This document shows, one piece after another, positions 1 to 5,881 of a stretch of 15,465 nt of DNA. A program made the translations under genes and the position numbers. Below the pieces are notes generated by a model. The model was not told the origin of the DNA, ran no database searches, and saw only the letters and a list, made by a program, of their open reading frames with translations. Source of the DNA: a bacterium UBA2219 (lineage in GTDB: Bacteria; Desulfobacterota; Deferrimicrobia; Deferrimicrobiales; Deferrimicrobiaceae); NCBI GenBank assembly GCA_002327765.1, contig DCUH01000137.1:21881-37345 (forward strand). Direction: 5' to 3'. Positions within the stretch are counted from its first letter, which is position 1. Each line of letters opens with the position of its first letter.

Positions 1-27
1 TGCGCTACCAGGCTGCGCCACGTCCCG
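1..27 (-). tRNA. tRNA, probably tRNA-Pro (5' part only, cut by the window edge)
   Basis: Read on the minus strand from base 27 leftward, the sequence starts with a 7-base acceptor strand CGGGACG. A TG linker follows, then a D-arm with GCGC/GCGC stem halves around AGCCTGGTA, as in canonical bacterial tRNAs. The gene runs off the left edge, so the anticodon is not visible. Beginning with C is rare among bacterial tRNAs and typical of tRNA-Pro (C1-G72). A Pro tRNA with a 5' end like this is familiar to me from deltaproteobacteria. Initiator tRNA also starts with C, but its usual 5' end and D-stem differ from this one. The tRNA call is strong and the Pro identity is an inference. A TAAACT box at 50-55 (minus) is a possible -10 element, but I found no matching -35. 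Confidence 0.75.
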
Positions 28-177
28 ACCCTTGGGCTTTCGGGAAGAAAGTTTACCATGGCCGAGCCCGGCCGGGGATCCGATGTCCGGGGCGAAACTT
101 CCCGCGTTCCCCGGAACCTAACTAATGGGACCCGTAAAAGGCATTCGGATCGAGTCTCTTGAACAGGAGGGATGAAA

Positions 178-291
178 ATGGGAACCGGCGCGAAGGAGAC
201 CGCGGGATCCCTCCCGCGGGACATTCGGATAAGGGTCTGGGTATATTCGGCAATGATCCTGGCGATGCTGGCCGTCACGGTCGCCGGGTAG
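178..291 (+). CDS. Small single-span membrane protein, 37 aa, unknown function
   Basis: A short open frame begins at ATG 178 and ends at TAG 289-291. A perfect Shine-Dalgarno AGGAGG at 165-170 lies 7 bases upstream of this ATG, which is ideal spacing. The in-frame ATG at 172 is only 1 base from it and is an unlikely start. The product has a polar, charged N-terminal half (about residues 1-20, including KET and RDIRIR). A hydrophobic stretch of about 17 residues (VWVYSAMILAMLAVTVAG) runs to the C-terminus, so it would be a tiny protein with one membrane helix and a cytoplasmic basic face. It is the only apparent plus-strand gene here, divergent from the tRNA and convergent with rdgB, and a long inverted repeat begins 11 bases after its stop. 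I recognise no family. The ribosome binding site and membrane segment are the evidence for it, and it could still be chance. Confidence 0.45.
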   Translation: MGTGAKETAGSLPRDIRIRVWVYSAMILAMLAVTVAG

Positions 292-302
292 GAAATCCGG
301 GC

Positions 303-340
303 GAACGCGGGGGTCCTACGCCAGAAGGACCCCCGTGTTC
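303..340. terminator. Inverted repeat / possible bidirectional terminator between the 37-aa ORF and rdgB
   Basis: Arms 303-316 (GAACGCGGGGGTCC) and 327-340 (GGACCCCCGTGTTC) are complementary over 14 positions with one G-T wobble, around a 10-base loop. The repeat lies where the plus-strand small ORF and minus-strand rdgB converge, so it could end both transcripts. Its 5' arm on the minus strand is inside rdgB codons, and the rdgB stop codon (316-318) sits at the loop/arm junction. Neither side has a strong U-tract (GCCCGGATTTCC on minus, TTCATCTCC on plus), so efficient intrinsic termination is not assured. Confidence 0.55.
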
Positions 341-924
341 TTCATCTCCGTGATCAGCGTCCGCATTGCCACGCCCCGGTGACTGATCCGGTTCTTGTCC
401 TCGATCGAAAGCTCCGACATCGTCTTCCCCATCGAGGAGACCAGGAAGACCGGGTCGTACCCGAAGCCCCCCGTCCCGCGGGGGGCGGGAAGGATCTCCC
501 CCTCCACCTTCGCGGTGGACTGCGCGACCACCCGCCCGGGCAGGGCCGCCATCGCCACGCAGACGAAGGACGCCTTCCACGGACGCGGCTTGTCCTTCAG
601 CTCCTGGAGCAGCAGGGCGATGTTCTGCTCGTCGGTCGCCCCCTGCCCCGCGAAGCGGGCGGAGAACACGCCGGGCATCCCCCCCAGCGTTTCCACCGAA
701 AGCCCCGAGTCGTCCGCCACGCACAGCACCTTCAGCGCCTGGGCGTAATGGAGCGCCTTGATCCTCGCGTTCTCGGCGAAGGTCTTGCCGGTCTCCCTGG
801 GCTCCGTGACGGAGGGCATTTCCACCAGCGTGGCGACCTCCACGTTCTTCTGGACCGCCAATCCCAGCAGGGACCGGATCTCCACCGCCTTCCCCCGGTT
901 CTTCGTGGCGATCACGAGCTTCAT
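316..924 (-). CDS. rdgB: RdgB/HAM1 family non-canonical purine NTP pyrophosphatase (dITP/XTP)
   Basis: This 202-residue protein of the Ham1/RdgB family hydrolyses dITP, ITP and XTP to the monophosphate plus pyrophosphate. This cleans deaminated purines from the nucleotide pool in the cytoplasm. Family motifs are all visible: the N-terminal substrate loop ATKNRGK (6-12), TFAENARIKA (48-57), the acidic catalytic ADDSGL (70-75), GGMPGVFSARFAG (81-93), GTGGFGYDPVF (150-160) and SHRGVAM (182-188). Length matches the family (about 195-205). The start ATG (924-922) overlaps the TGA of the upstream rph gene as ATGA, so the two are translationally coupled. The rph-rdgB pairing is common in bacteria. 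The reading frame stays open far upstream through rph, but those codons are a shadow. The last codons form one arm of the inverted repeat at 303-340. Confidence 0.96.
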   Translation of the reverse strand: MKLVIATKNRGKAVEIRSLLGLAVQKNVEVATLVEMPSVTEPRETGKTFAENARIKALHYAQALKVLCVADDSGLSVETLGGMPGVFSARFAGQGATDEQNIALLLQELKDKPRPWKASFVCVAMAALPGRVVAQSTAKVEGEILPAPRGTGGFGYDPVFLVSSMGKTMSELSIEDKNRISHRGVAMRTLITEMKNTGVLLA

Positions 925-1655
925 TCGCCGTCCCCCTTCGTCCATCTTCTCTGCGCCGCAAGGATCTTCCTTCCGGCGGACGACGCCATGGCCAGCATGG
1001 CGTCGAGACGCTGGCGGGTGAACGGCTCCCGCTCCGCCGTCCCCTGCACCTCGATGAGCCGCCCGTCCGACGTCATCACCACGTTCATGTCCACTTCCGC
1101 CGCCGAGTCCTCGGCGTAGTCGAGGTCCGCGAGCACCTTCCCGCCCACGATCCCCACGCTCACCGCCGCGACCTGGCCGAGCAGCGGGTTGCGCGGCACC
1201 CGTCCCGCCTCCACCAGCCCTCGGCACGCCAGCCACAGGGCGATCCACGCCCCGTTGATGGAAGCCGTGCGCGTCCCCCCGTCGGCCTGCAGCACATCGC
1301 AGTCGAGCGTGATCGTCCGCTCGCCGAGCGCCTCGAAGTCGACGACCGCACGGAGCGACCTCCCCACGAGCCGCTGGATCTCGTACGTGCGGCCCTGCAC
1401 CTTCCCGGCGCGCCCCTCGCGGGCGACCCGGGTGCCCGTCGCGCGCGGGAGCATGGAGTACTCCGCGGTGACCCAGCCCTTCCCCGCGCCGCGGAGGAAC
1501 GGCGGGACCCGCTCCTCGACGGTGGCCGCGCACAGCACGCGCGTGTCGCCCATCGCGAACAGGACCGACCCCTCGGCCGACTTCTGCACCCCTTGCGTCG
1601 CCGCGATGGGCCGGATCTCCCCCGGCCTGCGCCCGTCGGACCGCCCGCCCCCCAT
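921..1655 (-). CDS. rph: Ribonuclease PH
   Basis: RNase PH is a phosphorolytic 3'-5' exoribonuclease that trims tRNA precursors and other RNA 3' ends, releasing nucleoside diphosphates. It normally works as a hexameric ring in the cytoplasm. The 244-residue product shows the family signatures: RSDGR near the N-terminus (5-9), GWVTAEYSMLPRAT (60-73), GRTYEIQRLVGRSLRA (88-103), TLDCDVLQADGGTRTASING (116-135) carrying the phosphate-binding T-R pair (T128, R129), DLDYAEDSAAEVDMN (177-191) and EVQGTAE (203-209). I chose ATG 1655 because a GGGGAGG site lies just upstream and the RSDGR motif then sits at the usual place. An ATG 14 codons further out adds an unconserved tail. The gene ends in an ATGA overlap with rdgB. 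A TAATCT box (1685-1690, minus) could be its -10, but I see no good -35. Confidence 0.96.
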   Translation of the reverse strand: MGGGRSDGRRPGEIRPIAATQGVQKSAEGSVLFAMGDTRVLCAATVEERVPPFLRGAGKGWVTAEYSMLPRATGTRVAREGRAGKVQGRTYEIQRLVGRSLRAVVDFEALGERTITLDCDVLQADGGTRTASINGAWIALWLACRGLVEAGRVPRNPLLGQVAAVSVGIVGGKVLADLDYAEDSAAEVDMNVVMTSDGRLIEVQGTAEREPFTRQRLDAMLAMASSAGRKILAAQRRWTKGDGE

Positions 1656-1698
1656 CCCGCCTCCCCGCTGAAGACACTTCACAAAGATTACCCCCAAA

Positions 1699-1710
1699 CC
1701 GCGGCCGCGG
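1699..1710. repeat. 12-bp perfect GC palindrome between the cyclase gene and rph
   Basis: CCGCGGCCGCGG lies in the 66-base gap between the stop of the GGDEF gene (1722) and the start of rph (1655). It can fold as CCGC-GGCC-GCGG and is followed on the minus strand by TTTGGGGG rather than a U-tract, so it is a poor intrinsic terminator. In such a GC-rich genome it could be chance. Confidence 0.35.
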
Positions 1711-1721
1711 GGAACCCCATA

Positions 1722-2681
1722 TCAATCGACCCGGCAGCTGTTCCCGCCGCTCTTCTTGGCCTCGTACATCCTCGCGTCCGCCCGCCGGATCATCTCCACC
1801 GCGTTCTTGCCGCTTTCCGGGTAGGAGGAAAGGCCGAGGCTGACCGTCACCATCCCCTTGGGCTGCCCCTCCCGACCCTGGAACGGGTGCTTCGCTACCG
1901 CGTCCCGGAACCGCTCCGCGACGGCGCGCGCGCTCTCGATCGGGGTCTCCGGCAGCAGGACCACGAACTCCTCCCCCCCGTACCGGGCGGTGACGTCCGA
2001 CTCCCGGAAGCATCCGCGCAGGATCTCCCCGATCCCCCGGATGACGACGTCCCCCGCATGGTGCCCCTCGCGGTCGTTGTACTTCTTGAAGCTGTCGATG
2101 TCCGCGAAGAGCAGGCAGAAGACATAGCCGTGGCGCGCCGACCGGGAGACCTCCTGCCGCAGCGCGTCCTGGAAATACGCGTGGTTGTACAGGCCCGTGA
2201 GGCCGTCCCGGTTCACGCGGTCGGCCAGCGCACGGTTGGCCGCCAGCAGTTCCTCGTTCTTTCGCGCGATGGTCTCCGTCAGGGCCCTCATCTCCCGGAG
2301 GAAGGCTGCGCGCTCCACCGCCCGCGACACCGCCGCGGTCACCAGGTCCAGCTCCTCGAACGGCTTGATCAGGTAGTCGTACGCTCCGGCCCGCAGGGCC
2401 AGGACAGCGGTCTCCAGCGAGGCGTAGCTCGTCATGACGATTACCTCGGATCCGGAATAGAGCCGCCTGACCTCCATCAGCAGGTCGATGCCGCTCATCC
2501 CCGCCATCCGGATGTCCGTGATCAGCAGGTCGTACGGCCGGGCGGCGAACCGCTCCAGCGCCTCCTCCCCGCTCGGCACGGCGTCCACCTCGTATCCCTC
2601 TTCCTTTAGGAGGAGCGACACGGACCCCCGGATCGCCTCCTCGTCGTCCGCCACCAGGATCCGCGCCCTCGGTTCATCCAT
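1722..2681 (-). CDS. Response regulator with GGDEF domain (diguanylate cyclase)
   Basis: This 319-residue cytoplasmic protein has an N-terminal receiver domain (about 6-120) and a C-terminal GGDEF domain (about 155-315), the PleD/WspR-like layout. The receiver has the acidic pair D12/D13, phospho-acceptor D56 (LITD), T84 and K106, so it looks phosphorylatable. The cyclase has DGLTGLYN (159-166) and an active-site GGEEF (235-239). RESD (226-229) exactly five residues before it is a textbook inhibitory I-site, implying product feedback by cyclic-di-GMP. The helix at about 120-150 is probably a coiled-coil linker. The start ATG overlaps the end of the histidine-kinase gene by 8 bases (ATGGATGA), with GGAGGTG as ribosome binding site inside the kinase gene. 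The pair is therefore very likely cognate, and phosphorylation should activate cyclic-di-GMP synthesis. The output target is not visible; no PilZ gene lies in the window. Confidence 0.93.
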   Translation of the reverse strand: MDEPRARILVADDEEAIRGSVSLLLKEEGYEVDAVPSGEEALERFAARPYDLLITDIRMAGMSGIDLLMEVRRLYSGSEVIVMTSYASLETAVLALRAGAYDYLIKPFEELDLVTAAVSRAVERAAFLREMRALTETIARKNEELLAANRALADRVNRDGLTGLYNHAYFQDALRQEVSRSARHGYVFCLLFADIDSFKKYNDREGHHAGDVVIRGIGEILRGCFRESDVTARYGGEEFVVLLPETPIESARAVAERFRDAVAKHPFQGREGQPKGMVTVSLGLSSYPESGKNAVEMIRRADARMYEAKKSGGNSCRVD

Positions 2682-4533
2682 GCGTCACCTCCCGCCCGGC
2701 CTGGCCGCCTGCATCCGGCCTCGCGCCGCCCGCGGCATGCACCGCGGGGATCCGGAGGATAAAGCAGGTCCCCCTCCCCGGCTCGCTGTCGACGATTATA
2801 TCGCCCTTGTGGTCCTTCACGATCCCGTAGCTGACCGAGAGCCCGAGCCCCGTCCCCTTCCCCGCGGGCTTCGTCGTGAAGAAGGGCTCGAAGAGACGGG
2901 CCTGGATCTCCTTCGGGATCCCCGGCCCCGTGTCCCGCACCCGGATCTCCACCTGGTCGCCCTTGCCTTCCGTCTCGATCCGGACCGTCCCCGGGACCCC
3001 CTCCATCGCCTGCTCCGCGTTGAGGATGATGTTCAGCAGGACCTGCTGCAGCTGGTTGCCGTTCCCCACGATCCGCGGCAGCCCCTCCCCCAGCTCCTTC
3101 TCCAGGCGGATCCGGTGCATCCCGAGCTGGTGGTCCACCAGCGCCGCCGTGTCCTCCGCCACCCGGTTCGGGTCGACGGGCTCCATGGCAACCTTCTCCT
3201 GCCGCGTGAACTTGAGGAGGTTGTCGATGATCGTCCGGCAGCGCTTGGCCTCCTTCTCGACGATCTTCAGGTTGGCGTGGAGCGGGGTTTCCGGGTCCAG
3301 CTTCCGAAGGGAGAGCTGCACGTAGCCCAGGATGCCGGCGAGCGGGTTCTTCACCTCGTGGGCGATCCCCGCGCCGAGCTGCCCGAACGCGGCGAGTTTT
3401 TCCGACTGGACGAGCTGCGCCTGCGAATCGAGGAGCGCCTTCTCCCGGGCCTTGAGCTCCGAGGCCATGTCGTTGAAGGAGGAGGCCAGCGTCCCGATTT
3501 CGTCGCGCGAGTCGATGTCCACGTGAACGTCGAACCGGCCCTGCCCGATCTCCTTTGCGGTGTCGGAGAGCCGCTCGAGGTTCCGCGTCATCCGCCGGGA
3601 GAACCCGACGCCCAGGACCGCGGCGGAGAGCAGGAGCCCCAGCGCCACGGCGGCCAGGTTCCGCAGCAGCGAGCGGGAAGCGTGGTACGCCGCGGAACGG
3701 GGGACCTGGGCGCCGGCAAGCACGCCGCCGCGCGCCACGGGGGCGAAGCCGCCGATCACCTCGACGCCGTCCCGGGAATACTCCGCGGCCCCGCCCCCGC
3801 TCCGGGAGCCGAGAAGCGCCGGGAGGTTGGGGATCCAGTCCGCCATCCCGCGCCGGGCGACCCGGTCCGCGTCCGGATGGGCGAGGAGCACGCCCTGGTC
3901 GTCCACGAGGTACCGCTCGAAGACGCCCCCGCCCCGGGCGATGCGCGCCAGCCCGTCCAGGCTCAGCACGGCCGACACGACCACGGGCTTCTCCCCGGGG
4001 ACCGCGGCCTGGGCGACCGTCATCGTCATGGTCGGCATCTTCTCCGAGAGCGTGGAGTTCTCCACGTGCACCGTTCCCGGCTCCATCCGGTCCGGCTGCA
4101 TCCGCTGCTCGGCCCGCTGCCGCGCGAGGTCCTCCTTCGTCAGGCCCGCGGCCGACAGCGCCTTCGCGTCCGCCAGGGTGGCCGCCTCCTTCCCGCCCAC
4201 ATAGACCGTCACCGCCACGAACTCCCGGAAGTCCTCGAAGAGGTCCCCCAGGATCCGTTCTTTTTGCTCCGCCGTGAGGGTTCCGACTCCCAGGAGGCGG
4301 GAATACACCTGAAGCCGCTCCCTGTATCCCGACAGGATGGAGCGGGCCTCCTCGGCCGTGCCGTGCGCCGTGGCCGACGCCAGGTCCCGTATGTACGCCT
4401 CCTTGTCCGAACGGAACATGTTCCCCATCGTGAACGTGATGACGCTCAGGACGGCGGTCGTGACGAAGAGGAACGTCACGAGGAACTTGAGCCGGATCGG
4501 GAACCGGCCCGGCAACCAGGTTGGCGCTTTCAT
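2674..4533 (-). CDS. Membrane-bound sensor histidine kinase (periplasmic sensor, HAMP, HisKA, HATPase)
   Basis: This 619-residue inner-membrane sensor kinase has a first membrane helix at about 16-37 and a large periplasmic sensor region (about 40-290) that looks Cache-like. It includes RYLVDDQGVLLAHPDADR around 207-224, the usual look of a distal Cache half. A second helix lies at about 292-312, HAMP at about 313-366, and the dimerisation domain carries H392 in the H-box AGIAHEVKNPL (388-398). The ATPase domain has the N-box NIILNAEQAM (501-510), G1 DTGPGIP (534-540), F-box FEPFFTTK (548-555) and G2 GKGTGLGLS (558-566). All key residues are present, so it should be active. It starts 22 bases after the FecR-protein stop, with GGGGAG just upstream, and overlaps the response-regulator/cyclase gene. 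Phosphate should therefore pass to D56 of that protein. The ligand cannot be told from sequence; context suggests envelope or surface status. Confidence 0.94.
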   Translation of the reverse strand: MKAPTWLPGRFPIRLKFLVTFLFVTTAVLSVITFTMGNMFRSDKEAYIRDLASATAHGTAEEARSILSGYRERLQVYSRLLGVGTLTAEQKERILGDLFEDFREFVAVTVYVGGKEAATLADAKALSAAGLTKEDLARQRAEQRMQPDRMEPGTVHVENSTLSEKMPTMTMTVAQAAVPGEKPVVVSAVLSLDGLARIARGGGVFERYLVDDQGVLLAHPDADRVARRGMADWIPNLPALLGSRSGGGAAEYSRDGVEVIGGFAPVARGGVLAGAQVPRSAAYHASRSLLRNLAAVALGLLLSAAVLGVGFSRRMTRNLERLSDTAKEIGQGRFDVHVDIDSRDEIGTLASSFNDMASELKAREKALLDSQAQLVQSEKLAAFGQLGAGIAHEVKNPLAGILGYVQLSLRKLDPETPLHANLKIVEKEAKRCRTIIDNLLKFTRQEKVAMEPVDPNRVAEDTAALVDHQLGMHRIRLEKELGEGLPRIVGNGNQLQQVLLNIILNAEQAMEGVPGTVRIETEGKGDQVEIRVRDTGPGIPKEIQARLFEPFFTTKPAGKGTGLGLSVSYGIVKDHKGDIIVDSEPGRGTCFILRIPAVHAAGGARPDAGGQAGREVTHG

Positions 4534-4555
4534 GTCTCCCCTCGCTCTTTCTCCG

Positions 4556-5881
4556 TTATCTGCCCGTCACCCTCAGGGAACGGTACGCCGTGTTCCCCGC
4601 GGCATCCGACGCTTCCACGACGATCATGTTGACCCCGCGCTCCAGCGGGACGACGGACTCGAACGCGCCCGCCCCGTCCGGCAGGACCGCCTTCCCGGCC
4701 ACCCGCAGCGAAGCCCCGGGCTCCGTCGACCCCCGGACCACGCAGAAATCGCCCCGCGCCGCGTCCGGCACCGCTTCCGTCCGCAGGGCCGGCGGGGCCG
4801 TCTTCCTCACGAGCCGGAGCGCCCGGGCCTTCGGGTACCCGCTCTCTACGAGTCCCCACCTGGAGGTGACGCGCCAGTAATACGACCCCTCCGGAAGGTT
4901 GCCGTGGACGAAGGAGGCGGTCCCGCCGCCCTCCACCCATTCATCGACGACCGTGTCCCGGAATTCCGGGTCGCGCGCCAGCACGACGCGGAACGCCTCT
5001 GCGCCGCCGGCGGCCTTCCACGCGAACCGGACCCGCGTCGGGAGGGAGCGGAAGAGGTATTCCGCGCCGTCCCCGGGCCCCTCGATCTCCGGGGCCGGGG
5101 GAAGCGCGGCGGGATCGGTCGGCGGGGCGGTCGGGGACACGATCGTGTACTGGTTCTCCCCGACCGTGACGGAACGGCCGAGCCCCTGCACCAGGGCGGA
5201 CCCCTCGAAGACGGAGTAGGTCGTCGTCCGGTCCGGATTCACGGTTACGCGGAAATCCGCCGCGCCGCCCTTGCCGCCCGGGGAGACGATGCGCCCGACG
5301 CCGCCCATGGATTCGAGGTCGACGGAAACCGGCTCGCGCCTCGTCCCCTCGATCCTCCCCCGGATCTCCCCGTCCACCATCAGGAGGATGGAGCGCTTCG
5401 CGCCGGACTCCGCCTCCCTCTCCATGCGCCGGATGACCATGAGCGATCTCTCGCCCAGATGGACGGTCCCCTTCCCTCCGACCCAGATCGAGGCGCTGGA
5501 GTCGCCGGCCGTCTGCACGGCGTCGCGCGAGAAGAGACGCATCCCCTTCGAGGCGCGCGACCACGCGATCGATTCCGCCCGGCGGTTCTGCACGTCGTTG
5601 CGCATTTCGGCGACGTACCCGGCGATCGGGACCGGCGCCGGAAGCGCCTTCCCTCCGTCGAGGGTCCAGAGACGACCTTCCGCCTCCTCCGAACCGGACG
5701 CCCCGCCGCCCCGGATGACGCCGCGCAGCCCCGTCCCCTCCGGGAAGAGGGACCGGAGCACGACGAGGAACGCCAGCAGGAAGAGCGCGACCAGCGCCGC
5801 CTCCGCGGCCGTCTTCGCCGCCCTCCCGCGCATCCGCTCCCACGCCGCGCGGAGACGTTCCCGGATGCCGCCCGCGCTCAT
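4556..5881 (-). CDS. Membrane-anchored FecR-domain protein with fibronectin/Ig-like modules
   Basis: This 441-residue protein has a basic N-terminus (about 1-23), one hydrophobic helix at about 24-46 (AAEAALVALFLLAFLVVLRSLF) and no clear cleavage site. It is probably an inner-membrane protein with its bulk in the periplasm. Residues about 105-245 form a FecR-type domain (MRLFSRDAVQTAGDSSASIWV, VHLGERSLMVI). Residues about 264-357 resemble the Ig/fibronectin module often attached to FecR domains (PGDGAEY, RVVLARDPEF, GSYYWRVTS). Residues about 378-441 form a second Ig-like, glucodextranase-B-like unit (RGSTEPGASLRVAGK ... VEASDAAGN). The same TEPG-type motif ends the neighbouring 1904-aa protein. 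The start ATG overlaps that gene's stop (ATGA, 5878-5881). Classical FecR proteins regulate sigma factors, but no sigma gene is adjacent. A structural or sensory partner role for the outer-membrane protein and kinase is inference. Confidence 0.85.
   Translation of the reverse strand: MSAGGIRERLRAAWERMRGRAAKTAAEAALVALFLLAFLVVLRSLFPEGTGLRGVIRGGGASGSEEAEGRLWTLDGGKALPAPVPIAGYVAEMRNDVQNRRAESIAWSRASKGMRLFSRDAVQTAGDSSASIWVGGKGTVHLGERSLMVIRRMEREAESGAKRSILLMVDGEIRGRIEGTRREPVSVDLESMGGVGRIVSPGGKGGAADFRVTVNPDRTTTYSVFEGSALVQGLGRSVTVGENQYTIVSPTAPPTDPAALPPAPEIEGPGDGAEYLFRSLPTRVRFAWKAAGGAEAFRVVLARDPEFRDTVVDEWVEGGGTASFVHGNLPEGSYYWRVTSRWGLVESGYPKARALRLVRKTAPPALRTEAVPDAARGDFCVVRGSTEPGASLRVAGKAVLPDGAGAFESVVPLERGVNMIVVEASDAAGNTAYRSLRVTGR

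Noticed and set aside
1645..1760. A flagellar stator (MotB) interpretation for the OmpA domain in the giant protein (residue positions given as start and end).
   Set aside because: There is no MotB-type N-terminal membrane helix and no MotA partner. The domain sits in a signal-peptide-bearing, barrel-like protein.
925..2013. Upstream extension of the rdgB frame through rph into the cyclase gene.
   Set aside because: RdgB motifs begin at ATG 924 and the length then matches the family. The extension is an unconserved shadow of rph.
2488..4632. A 714-codon plus-strand frame opposite the kinase.
   Set aside because: It is low in recognisable motifs and rich in Arg/Pro/Leu/Asp/His. The minus strand has a complete, motif-perfect kinase and cyclase in the same place.
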